Assembly (NCBI GenBank): GCA_036250195.1
Contig: JAVHZZ010000003.1
Location: forward strand, 88,271,418 to 88,335,417
Source of the DNA: Mixophyes australis
Lineage: Eukaryota > Chordata > Amphibia > Anura > Limnodynastidae
Direction: 5' to 3'
Length of the DNA stretch: 64,000 nucleotides
Positions 32,612-41,845 of the stretch are shown one piece after another. Position numbers and translations under genes: made by a program. Below the pieces are notes generated by a model. It was given only the letters and a program-made list of their open reading frames with translations, was not told where the DNA came from and made no database searches. Every line of letters starts with the position of its first letter. Positions within the stretch are counted from its first letter, which is position 1.

Positions 32612-35464
32612 GTACCCCCCTTTTAAAGGTGGGCACAGAACGCCTGGAACCGGGCTTGTCCGGATTTTTGGAATAAAACTTCTTCAAAAGGGCAGGAGCA
32701 TTAAGATCTTCAGCTTTGATCCATGAGCGCTCCTCAGGACCAAAGCCCTTCCAATGAACGAGGAAACGGAGAACTCCTCGCGAAATTTTTGCATCCAATA
32801 CCTCAGTAATCTCGAAATCCTCCTCCTGATGAACTTGAACTGGCTGCGGAGCTGAGGGAGGAGTCGAGAAACGGTTGATGTTGAGAGGTTTGAGCAAAGA
32901 CACATGGAAGGCATTGGAAATCCGAAGATTCTTAGGAAGAAGAAGTTTAACACATACTGGATTGATTACTTGAATGATCCTATATGGACCAATAAAACGA
33001 GGGGCGAATTTCATAGATGGAACCTTCAAACGAATATTTTTGGTAGATAACCAGACCCGATCACCAATTTTTAGTGGTGGAATAGCCCGCCTCTTCTTAT
33101 CTGCGAAAGACTTATATTTGTTAGATGTCTTCTTTAAACAGGTTTTGACCTGAGACCAGATATTTTTGAAGGTCTGACAAGCAGTCTCCACAGCAGGAAC
33201 TTGGGTGGGCGGGAGGGCAGGAAATTCCGGAAAAGACGGATGGTGACCGTAGACCACAAAGAATGGAGTTTTGGATGATGACTCATGGTACATGTTGTTA
33301 TGGGCGAATTCAGCCCAAGGAAGCAATTCTACCCAGTTGTCTTGATTGGCTGATGAGAACATCCTTATAAAAGTCTCAAGATCTTGATTGACTCGTTCAG
33401 TTTGTCCGTTAGATTGCGAATGGTAAGAAGATGAGAGTGCTAATCGTATGCCCAAGGTTTTACAAAGGGCCCGCCAGAATCTGGAAACGAATTGTACTCC
33501 TCTATCTGACACAATCTCAGACGGACATCCATGGATACGGAAGATTTCTTTAATGAAATGTTCAGCCAGAGTAGACGAGGAAGGCAAACCAGACAGAGGG
33601 ACGAAATGAGCCATCTTCGAAAATCTGTCTACCACCACCCAAATAGTATTATGATTCTTACTAGGTGGCAAATCAGTAACGAAATCCATACTAATATGGG
33701 TCCAAGGTTTGGACGGAATGGGTAGTGGTCGCAGCAACCCTGCTGGAGTTCTGCGGGAGGATTTGAACTGAGAACATAACTCACAGGAAGCAATAAACTC
33801 TTTGACGTCTCTCCTCATTGAAGGCCACCAGTAACTTCGAGAGAGAATCTCAAAGGTCTTGTGTTCACCGGCGTGTCCAGAAAAAGGAGAGGCATGGAAC
33901 CACAAAAGGATTTTCCTCCTCAGAGTAGGAGGCACGAGGGTCTTCCCAAATGGTAGCATTTTGGTGGATGAAGCAGCCAGTGAGATACATTTGGGGTCTA
34001 GAATGGCATGGTTGGGAACCTCTTCTACATCAGAGGACGTCACAAAAGCTCGAGATAGAGCGTCAGCTTTTTTGTTCTTAGCAGCTGGTTTGAAGGTTAT
34101 AATTAATTCAAAACGGGAAAAGAAAAGAGACCATCTTGCTTGACGAGGGTTCAAGCATTGGGCAGATTGAAGATATGACAAGTTCTTATGATCCGTGAAG
34201 ATCGTCACCGGATGGCGAGCTCCTTCCAATAAGTATCTCCATTCCTCTAATGCAGCTTTGATAGCCAGCAACTCCTTGTCCCCGATTGTATAATTCTTCT
34301 CTGCGGGCAGAAGACCCCGAGAATAGAAGGCACAAGGATGGAATTTTTGCTCCTCCGAGCGTTGGGAGAGAATGGCTCCTAAGCCCACATTAGAGGCATC
34401 TACTTCTAGGAAGAAGGGGAGTGTCACATCAGGCTGTCGAAGAATGGGAGCAGAAGAGAAGGACTCTTTGAGAATTTGAAAGGCTTGGAGAGCCTCAGAT
34501 GACCATTGCTTAGTATTAGCCCCTTTCCGAGTCAGGGCCACAATAGGAGATGCAATGGATGAAAAGTCTTGAATGAAGCGTCTATAGTAATTGGCAAAAC
34601 CTAAAAAACGCTGGATAGCACGAAGAGTAGTTGGCTGGGGCCAATGTAATACAGCATTCACCTTGTCTGGATCCATCTTCAGGCCAACTCCGGAAACTAT
34701 ATACCCCAAGAATGGAATCTGGGGCAACTCGAATGAACATTTTTCTAATTTACAGAACAATGAATTTTTCCGTAGCCTGGAGAGGACTTCTGCCACATGT
34801 TGGTGATGAGAAGGCAGGTCCTGTGAAAAGATCAATATGTCGTCCAGGTAGACAACGACACATACATATAATAAGTCCCGAAAGATCTCATTGATGAAGC
34901 CTTGGAAAACAGCGGGGGCATTACACAGCCTGAAAGGCATTACCAGATATTCGTAATGCCCGTCTCTGGTGTTGAACGCTGTCTTCCATTCGTCACCGGA
35001 ACGGATTCTAATTAAATTGTAGGCACCACGAAGATCCAACTTAGTAAAGATCCGAGCTCCCTTGATGCGATCGAATAGCTCAGTGATCAGCGGAATGGGA
35101 TACCGATTTTTGATAGTAATGGCGTTGAGTCCACGAAAATCTATGCAAGGGCGTAGTGATCCATCCTTCTTTTTGACGAAGAAGAACCCAGCTCCAGCGG
35201 GAGAGGTGGAAGGTCGAATAAACCCACGCTGGAGATTCTCCTGTATGTACTCAGATGTGGCTTGAGTTTCAGGTAACGAGAGTGGATAGACCCGACCCCT
35301 GGGAGGAGTCTTGCCAGGTAGAAGGTCGATCGGACAATCCCAAGAACGATGAGGAGGAAGACGTTCAGACTGAGCTTTGTCAAACACATCGGCAAATGAA
35401 GCATACTGAGGAGGGAGTCCCGGTGAGGAAGATGAGATGGAAGATTGCTGTACTTTAAGAGGAA
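32592..35464 (-). CDS. pol: pol of the older family-1 element (RT, RNase H, integrase, chromodomain), 5' part cut off
   Basis: The real pol part runs from 35464, where the nested element interrupts it, to a stop at 32592 inside the 3' LTR. It contains RT (VVYLDDILIFS), RNase H (TDHKNLSYLQ), an integrase HHCC finger (SGHAGEHK and CELC), the DDE core (ISMDFVTDLPP, IVSDRGVQF, SNGQTERVNQ), a GPY module and a C-terminal chromodomain (FLVHWKGFGPEERSWIK). The frame is open throughout, so before the nested insertion this half was intact. The usual FGLCNAP RT motif reads FRLCNAP here. The remaining N-terminal part (protease) is at 43914-44303. Confidence 0.95.
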
Positions 35465-35536
35465 TGTCACTCACCGGACCGTGAGTGCCTCTTCCCGGAC
35501 ATTTAGGAACCGTGGCCGTCCACCATCCTGAGGGTC

Positions 35537-35548
35537 TGCGCATGCGCA
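35537..35548. promoter_or_regulatory. perfect NRF1-type palindrome in U3
   Basis: TGCGCATGCGCA matches the NRF1 consensus exactly and lies about 100 bases upstream of the inferred transcription start. The same 12-mer is present in the other LTRs of this family (for example 32528-32539 and 47132-47143). Binding is inferred from the motif only. Confidence 0.6.
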
Positions 35549-35592
35549 ACCCTTTTCTATACTTCAGTGTATATCCCTTTAACTCAATTGGC

Positions 35593-35651
35593 AGATCAGG
35601 CAACACTCCCTATATTAAGCACCTGTGGTCAACACCACGTTGCCTGATCTT
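35593..35651 (+). promoter_or_regulatory. core promoter and self-primer sequence of family 1
   Basis: A TATA-like box TATATTA (35611-35617) lies 31 bases before GCCTGATCTT (35642-35651), the sequence exactly complementary to the primer site at 37525-37534. A perfect 12-bp inverted repeat (AGATCAGGCAAC 35593-35604, GTTGCCTGATCT 35639-35650) puts the TATA box in its loop. The start site itself is inferred from spacing. Confidence 0.65.
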
Positions 35652-37047
35652 GGAGTCTCATTCCCCATGAGTCTCTGAAGGTGTTCCTGTATTCCTCGTG
35701 TATTCAGCGCTGCTGATTCCTGTGGTTTCCAAACCACTTCTATCCCTGTGGTTTCCAAACCACTTCTACTACTGTGGTTTCCAAACCACTTCTACTACTG
35801 TGGTTTCCAAACCACTTTTACTACTGTGGTTCCCATACCACTTCTACCATCAACTGTATCATCGTGACTGTCTGCTGATTCCTATCCGCTGCCTCCGTGC
35901 ACTACAGTCTTCTAAACCACTTCAACGCTATTGTATATCATTGGGACTGTTTGCTGATTCCTATCCGCTGCCTCCGTGCACTACAGTCTTCTAAACCACT
36001 TCAACGTTATTGTATATCAATGTGACTGTTTGCTCATTGCTATCCGCTGCCTCCGTGCACTCCAGCTTTTACTTCACTCACCTGCTTCTCATCAAGTCTG
36101 TTTGCTGATTCCTATCCGCTGCCTCCGTGCACTACAGTCTCCTGCTTGCGGCTCGCCTGTGTTCATCATCGTGACTGCTAGCTGATTACTATCCGCTGCC
36201 TCCGTGCACTACAGTCTCCTGCTTGCAACTCGCCTGTGTTCATCATCGTGACTGTTAGCTGATTCCTATCCGCTGCCCTGTGCACTGCAGACTCATCTCA
36301 TCTCTTCTGTGTCTTCCTCGAGACTGCCGCTTTCATTACCATCTGCTACACTTCGTGATCAACAGCTCCTGGCCTGCGCTGCACTCCTGTGTCCCATCGC
36401 TGTTGGTTCCTTTGGTTGCTACTGGTTACCTCCGTGTGCCGCTGAGTCCTGCTGCTGTGGTCAGCGCTATCGTCCATCTCCTGCTGATCCGCTCTCCACG
36501 CCTTCACGTGTTCCACTGGTCTCTACCCTCCTGTCAGCATTGGATTTGTATCTCATCTACTACCCTCTGCTGGATCATCTCCATTCTCCTGGGTCCCCTA
36601 TGAGTCCAGTTCCACGTGTTGCTGACTCCTGTGGATTCGTGTCCCTGTTGGTCTACTCACCTGTGCGCTGCACCTGCTAGACCGCTGCCTCACCTATCCA
36701 GGGACTTCCTATCCAGTCGGCCTCCTGCCGCTCAGGTACCGCTGCATTCCCATGTGACTGCTACTTCTGAACCACGGTATGCATACTTCTCATTGACTGT
36801 GCTGTGTATTGCATATCTTGCTGGACTGTGTTTGGTTCTCTCTGGAGTCTGCTATCCGCTGAGTCTATTGCCATCATTGACTGTGTTATCATTGTGCTGG
36901 ACTACTTCAAGAGACTTTCTGATTGCAGACCTGCTCAGTCATTTATATATATATATATATTGTGCATATTACTGTGGATCGTGTATAAGGTGCCTGTGTA
37001 TATCCTGTGTTGCAGTCTTCCCCCGTGCACCTCCTCACATATATATT

Positions 37048-37307
37048 CAGTGGTACAAGTTGCTGATGTCAGACCACTGATCCCTGTTTCCGGTATCACC
37101 TGTTCCATTATCCTCTCACATAGCAGTGGTACAACTTGCTACTGCAGACCACTGACTACCCGGATGCCTCCACTTGGATTCCATTCCTTCACTCAGACAG
37201 CGGTACAACTTGCTATCCGCAGACCGCTGACTCTCATCACCTCCTTGTTTCTGTTGGACATTCCTCCTCACTATAGCAGTGGTACAACTTGCTATCGCAG
37301 ACCACTG
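37048..37307 (+). repeat. array of four leader hairpins
   Basis: Hairpins at 37048-37079, 37134-37154, 37198-37229 and 37277-37307 share a stem CAGTGGT/ACCACTG and a conserved loop start ACAACTTGCT (one base different in the first). The third has CAGCGGT/ACCGCTG, a T-A to C-G pair exchange that keeps pairing. The same array is present in the other LTRs of this family. It sits late in the leader RNA before the primer site. An RNA role (packaging, translation or priming) is possible but not shown. Confidence 0.75.
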
Positions 37308-37524
37308 ACTACCTTCACGTGTCCTTGTCCATACAGTTCCTTGTGTATTATTACCTCATTATTACCAGTGTTGCTAGTCATAGACTTTCCTGAGCATCTC
37401 ATCAGCCATCATTTCATGTTCCGTGATCACCCAGCTACCAGAGTACCCTATTACCATCTATATTGCTCTGGTAAGCCTACCATCTGGTGATCCCTGGGTA
37501 AAGACTCCTAGTGCCCGTGACAGT

Positions 37525-37534
37525 AAGATCAGGC
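37525..37534 (+). promoter_or_regulatory. self-primer binding site
   Basis: AAGATCAGGC starts three bases after the 5' LTR and is the exact complement of 35642-35651. There is no TGG-initiated tRNA site. Tf1/sushi-group elements are known or predicted to prime from the first bases of their own RNA, and this arrangement fits. The site nearly touches the gag start codon (37536). Confidence 0.75.
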
Positions 37535-37535
37535 C

Positions 37536-38468
37536 ATGACAGACCCAGATGCGGAACCTACCGCCAAAGAGATGCTGCAACATCTGGTTAGCCGTGTGGA
37601 GCAACAGGATGCCCGCCAACAGCTGTTACTTCAGTGTTATCAGTCATTAACCTCCCAAGGAACATCTGGACAGACTGTGACAGCTACAACTGAAGCTCCT
37701 GTGCTTTCCTCCGTTTCCCCATTGCCATCCCAGGTGTCTACAGCTTCCACGCTTCACCTGCCTACTCCGTCAAAGTACGATGGAGACCCCAAAACTTGTA
37801 GGGGTTTCCTTAACCAATGTTCAGTCCATTTTGAGCTCCAACCTCAAAATTTTTCTACCCATCGTTCCAGAGTGGCCTATCTTATCTCCTTGTTTTCAGG
37901 ACAAGCCCTGGCTTGGGCCTCCCCTCTGTGGGAAAGGAACGACCCAATATTACAAGATAGTGCCAAATTCATTTCTACATTCCGAAGTGTGTTCGATGAA
38001 CCAGGTCGTGTGACCTCCGCTGCTTCCAGCATCCTCCGTCTGCGACAAGGATCTCATACAGTAGGCCAGTACGTCATTCAATTTAGGATCTTAGCCTCTG
38101 AACTTCAGTGGAACACTGAAGCCCTAGTTGCCGCCTTCTGGCAGGGGCTCTCCGATAAAATTAAAGATGCACTGACTACTCAGGAGCTTCCTTCGTCACT
38201 TGAAGATTTGATCTCTCTATGCCATCGTGTTGATATGAGAATTCGTGAAAGAGAGGCTGAGAAAACGACTTCTGCTAAAGCACCTCTTCGCTCTAACCCT
38301 CAATTTCGTCCAGTGTCACCCACTGTGATTCCCATGGAGATAGGACGTTCCAAGTTATCTTCTGAGGAAAGGAAACGAAGAGTCAAGAATAGACTCTGCA
38401 TCTATTGTGCTGATTCCACTCATGTCCTCAGCTCCTGCCCTAAGAGATCGGGAAATGCCAGGCCCTAA
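37536..38468 (+). CDS. gag: Gag of the nested family-1 chromovirus
   Basis: It is 310 residues, starting at ATG 37536 only 14 bases after the LTR. After a Gln/Ser/Thr-rich N-terminus, residues about 80-235 form a Ty3-type capsid region (for example YDGDPKTCRGFLNQCSVHFE and SLFSGQALAWASPLWE), the same family from which mammalian PEG10/RTL genes derive. A CX2CX4HX4C zinc knuckle lies at C288, C291, H296 and C301. A slippery heptamer five codons before the stop (38466-38468) leads into pol. It would assemble particles and bind the element RNA. No break is visible. Confidence 0.95.
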   Translation: MTDPDAEPTAKEMLQHLVSRVEQQDARQQLLLQCYQSLTSQGTSGQTVTATTEAPVLSSVSPLPSQVSTASTLHLPTPSKYDGDPKTCRGFLNQCSVHFELQPQNFSTHRSRVAYLISLFSGQALAWASPLWERNDPILQDSAKFISTFRSVFDEPGRVTSAASSILRLRQGSHTVGQYVIQFRILASELQWNTEALVAAFWQGLSDKIKDALTTQELPSSLEDLISLCHRVDMRIREREAEKTTSAKAPLRSNPQFRPVSPTVIPMEIGRSKLSSEERKRRVKNRLCIYCADSTHVLSSCPKRSGNARP

Positions 38469-38511
38469 CTAGTTCTGGAGAGGTGAAGTTAGGGTCCCTG
38501 GAGTCCTCTCC
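38450..38511 (+). promoter_or_regulatory. -1 ribosomal frameshift signal with H-type pseudoknot
   Basis: The heptamer G GGA AAT (38450-38456) is in the gag zero frame, and pol is in the -1 frame. After a 6-base spacer comes an H-type pseudoknot: stem 1 CCCTAACT (38463-38470) with AGTTAGGG (38487-38494), stem 2 GGAGAGG (38477-38483) with CCTCTCC (38505-38511). All pairs are Watson-Crick. The older copy keeps every stem base. PEG10, a domesticated relative, is known to use G GGA AAC. Confidence 0.85.
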
Positions 38512-38545
38512 ATCTTCTATGTAATCTAAAGTCTGCGCTTTTGAT

Positions 38546-41500
38546 TTGACTATTTCCTTTGCTACCAAAACCTTTGAGTCACAGGCATTGATTGATTCCG
38601 GAGCAGCAGGAAATTTTATTTCCAAATCGTTAGTAAATCAATGGTCTCTACCAGTGATTACCTTAAAAACACCCATTACTGTGACGGCTATCGATGGATC
38701 ACGTCTCATCAACGGTCTCATCACTCAGAGTACGTCTCCAGTAACCCTTCAGATTGGTGCTCTGCATCATGAAGAAATATCGTTTTTAATTCTTCCTGTT
38801 ACGACAAGTCCGATTGTTCTAGGCCTTCCATGGCTTCAGCGTCACTCTCCCCAGATTGACTGGCGCACCCCTCAAGTCACGTCTTGGGGATCTGAATGTC
38901 ACCATCATTGCCTTTCCCAAGTCATTCCTCTCAAGGTACAGCAAGCTACCATCTCAGCTATTTCTCCGGGACTCCCTCCTCAATATGCTTCATTTACCGA
39001 TGTTTTTGATAAAGCTCAGTCTGAACGTCTTCCTCCTCATCGTTCTTGGGATTGTCCGATTGACCTTCTTCCTGGCAAGACTCCTCCCAGGGGCCGGGTC
39101 TACCCACTCTCGTTACCTGAAACTCAAGCTACATCTGAGTATATACGGGAGAACCTCCAGCGTGGGTTCATTCGACCTTCCACCTCGCCCGCTGGAGCTG
39201 GGTTCTTCTTTGTCAAAAAGAAGGATGGATCATTACGCCCTTGTATAGATTTTCGTGGACTCAATGCCATTACTATCAAGAATCGGTATCCCATTCCGTT
39301 GATCACTGAGCTATTTGACCGCATCAAGGGAGCCCGTATTTTTACTAAGTTGGATCTTCGTGGTGCCTACAATTTAATCAGAATCCGTTCCGGTGACGAA
39401 TGGAAGACAGCGTTTAACACCAGAGACGGGCATTACGAATATCTGGTAATGCCTTTCGGGCTGTGTAATGCCCCCGCTGTTTTTCAGGGCTTCATCAATG
39501 AGATTTTTCGGGACTTATTGTATGTATGTGTCGTCGTCTACCTGGACGACATATTGATTTTTTCACAGGACCTGCCTTCTCACCACCAACATGTGGCAGA
39601 AGTCCTCTCCAGGCTACGGAAAAATTCATTGTTCTGTAAATTAGAAAAATGTTCATTCGAATTACCCCAGATTCCATTCTTGGGGTATATAGTTTCCGGA
39701 GTTGGCCTGAAGATGGATCCAGACAAGGTGAATGCTGTACTACATTGGCCCCAGCCAACTACTCTTCGTGCTATCCAGCGTTTTCTAGGTTTTGCCAATT
39801 ACTATAGACGCTTCATTCAAGACTTTTCTTCCATTGCATCTCCTATTGTGGCCCTGACTCGAAAAGGGGCTAATCCTAAGCAATGGTCAACTGAGGCTAT
39901 TCAAGCCTTTCAAACATTAAAAGAGTCCTTCTCTTCGGCTCCAATCCTTCGACAGCCTGATGTGACACTCCCCTTCTTCCTAGAAGTAGATGCCTCTAAT
40001 GTGGGCTTAGGAGCTATTCTCTCCCAACGCTCGGAACAGCAAAAATTCCATCCTTGTGCCTTCTATTCTCGGGGTCTCCTACCCGCAGAGAAGAATTATA
40101 CCATCGGGGACAAGGAATTACTGGCTATCAAAGCGGCATTAGAGGAATGGAGATACTTATTGGAGGGAGCTCGCCATCCGGTGACGATCTTCACAGATCA
40201 TAAGAACTTGTCATATCTCCAGTCTGCCCAATGCTTGAACCCTCGTCAAGCAAGATGGTCTCTTTTCTTTTCCCGTTTTGAATTAATAATTACCTTCAAA
40301 CCAGCTGCCAAGAACAAAAAAGCTGATGCTTTATCTAGAGCCTTTGTTACGTCCTCTGATATAGAAGAGGTTTCCAACCATACCATTCTAGACCCCAAAT
40401 GTATCTCACTGGCTGCTTCATCCACCAGAACGCTACCATTTGGGAAGACCCTCGTGCCTCCTATTCTAAGGAGGAAAATCCTTTCGTGGTTCCATGCCTC
40501 TCGTTTTTCTGGACACGCCGGTGAACACAAGACTTTGGAGATCCTCTCTCGAAGTTACTGGTGGCCTTCAATGAGGAGAGACGTCAAAGAGTTCATTGCT
40601 TCCTGTGAATTATGTTCGCAATTCAAATCCTCCCGCAGAACTCCAGCAGGGTTGCTGCGACCACTACCCATTCCGTCCAAACCATGGACCCATATTAGTA
40701 TGGATTTCGTTACTGACTTACCACCTAGTAAAAACCATAACACTATTTGGGTGGTAGTGGACAGATTTTCGAAGATGGCTCATTTCATCCCTCTGTCTGG
40801 TTTGCCTTCCTCGTCTATCCTGGCTGAACATTTCATTAAAGAGATCTTCCGTATCCATGGATGTCCATCTGAGATTGTGTCTGATAGAGGAGTACAATTC
40901 GTGTCCAGATTCTGGCGAGCCCTTTGTAAAACCTTGGGCATACGATTAGCACTCTCATCTTCTTACCATCCGCAATCCAATGGACAAACCGAACGTGTCA
41001 ATCAAGATCTTGAGACTTTTATAAGAATATTTTCATCAGCCAATCAAGACAACTGGGTAGAGTTACTCCCTTGGGCTGAGTTCGCCCATAACAACATGTA
41101 CCATGAGTCATCATCCAAAACTCCATTTTTTGTGGTCTACGGTCACCATCCGTCTTTTCCGGAATTTCCTGCCCTCCCGCCCACCCAAGTTCCTGCGGTG
41201 GAAACTATTTGTCAGACCTTTAAAAATATCTGGTCTCAGGTCAAAACCTGTTTAAAGAAGACATCTGTCAAATATAAATCTTTCGCTGATAAGAAGAGGC
41301 GGGCTATTCCACCACTAAAAATTGGAGATCGTGTCTGGTTATCCACAAAAAATATTCGTTTGAAGGTTCCATCCATGAAATTCGCCCCTCGTTTTATTGG
41401 TCCATATAGGATCATTCAAGTTATCAATCCAGTATGTGTGAAACTCCTTCTTCCTAAGAATCTTCGGATTTCTAATGCCTTCCATGTATCCTTGCTCAAA

Positions 41501-41845
41501 CCTCTTATTATCAACCGTTTCTCAACTCCTCCCTCAGCTCCGCAGCCAGTTCAAGTTCATCAGGAGGAGGATTTCGAGATTACCGAGGTACTAGACGCAA
41601 AAATTTCGCGAGGAGTCCTCCACTTCCTCGTTCATTGGAAGGGCTTTGGTCCTGAGGAGCGCTCTTGGATCAAAGCTGAAGATCTTAATGCTCCTGCCCT
41701 TTTGAAGAAGTTTTACTCCAAAAATCCGGACAAGCCCGGTTCCAGGCGTTCTGTGCCCACCTTTAAAAGGGGGGGTACTGTCACTCACCGGACCGTGAGT
41801 GCCTCTTCCCGGACATTTAGGAACCGTGGCCGTCCACCATCCTGA
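38546..41845 (+). CDS. pol: Pol of the nested family-1 chromovirus (protease, RT, RNase H, integrase, chromodomain)
   Basis: Counting from 38546, the open frame has 1099 residues. Protease DSGA is at 17-20, RT YLDD at 332-335, RNase H acidic residues near 482, 524 and 551, integrase HHCC at H657, H661, C687 and C690, the DDE triad at D720, D780 and E816 (DX35E), a GPY module near 952 and a chromodomain at about 1010-1060. There is no initiator here; the frame connects upstream to the -1 frameshift at 38450, but a TAA at 38522 interrupts it, where the older copy has AAA. So the polyprotein is probably not made in full. The stop lies 66 bases inside the 3' LTR. Confidence 0.95.
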   Translation: MTISFATKTFESQALIDSGAAGNFISKSLVNQWSLPVITLKTPITVTAIDGSRLINGLITQSTSPVTLQIGALHHEEISFLILPVTTSPIVLGLPWLQRHSPQIDWRTPQVTSWGSECHHHCLSQVIPLKVQQATISAISPGLPPQYASFTDVFDKAQSERLPPHRSWDCPIDLLPGKTPPRGRVYPLSLPETQATSEYIRENLQRGFIRPSTSPAGAGFFFVKKKDGSLRPCIDFRGLNAITIKNRYPIPLITELFDRIKGARIFTKLDLRGAYNLIRIRSGDEWKTAFNTRDGHYEYLVMPFGLCNAPAVFQGFINEIFRDLLYVCVVVYLDDILIFSQDLPSHHQHVAEVLSRLRKNSLFCKLEKCSFELPQIPFLGYIVSGVGLKMDPDKVNAVLHWPQPTTLRAIQRFLGFANYYRRFIQDFSSIASPIVALTRKGANPKQWSTEAIQAFQTLKESFSSAPILRQPDVTLPFFLEVDASNVGLGAILSQRSEQQKFHPCAFYSRGLLPAEKNYTIGDKELLAIKAALEEWRYLLEGARHPVTIFTDHKNLSYLQSAQCLNPRQARWSLFFSRFELIITFKPAAKNKKADALSRAFVTSSDIEEVSNHTILDPKCISLAASSTRTLPFGKTLVPPILRRKILSWFHASRFSGHAGEHKTLEILSRSYWWPSMRRDVKEFIASCELCSQFKSSRRTPAGLLRPLPIPSKPWTHISMDFVTDLPPSKNHNTIWVVVDRFSKMAHFIPLSGLPSSSILAEHFIKEIFRIHGCPSEIVSDRGVQFVSRFWRALCKTLGIRLALSSSYHPQSNGQTERVNQDLETFIRIFSSANQDNWVELLPWAEFAHNNMYHESSSKTPFFVVYGHHPSFPEFPALPPTQVPAVETICQTFKNIWSQVKTCLKKTSVKYKSFADKKRRAIPPLKIGDRVWLSTKNIRLKVPSMKFAPRFIGPYRIIQVINPVCVKLLLPKNLRISNAFHVSLLKPLIINRFSTPPSAPQPVQVHQEEDFEITEVLDAKISRGVLHFLVHWKGFGPEERSWIKAEDLNAPALLKKFYSKNPDKPGSRRSVPTFKRGGTVTHRTVSASSRTFRNRGRPPS
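41765..41775 (+). promoter_or_regulatory. polypurine tract
   Basis: AAAAGGGGGGG, three bases before the 3' LTR, inside the pol reading frame. Confidence 0.85.

Larger units (their letters stand above)
35465..37522 (+). repeat. 5' LTR of the nested element
   Basis: It begins TGTCACTCACCGG and ends CCCGTGACA. The inferred U3 is only about 177 bp; most of the LTR is leader. Tandem motifs fill it: GTGGTTTCCAAACCACTTCT (35725-35840), units with TATCCGCTGCCTCCGTGCAC (35885-36280) and four hairpins (37048-37307). The first bases CACTCAC-CGGACC-GTGAGTG form a 7-bp inverted repeat. Confidence 0.95.

Noticed and set aside
34591..35265. Plus-strand open frames opposite the older pol
   Set aside because: Antisense shadows of the RT region, with mirror copies opposite the nested pol.
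35698..37490. Several 100-228 residue open frames in the family-1 LTRs
   Set aside because: They repeat in every LTR copy, lie in the untranslated leader, consist of tandem repeats and show no domain.
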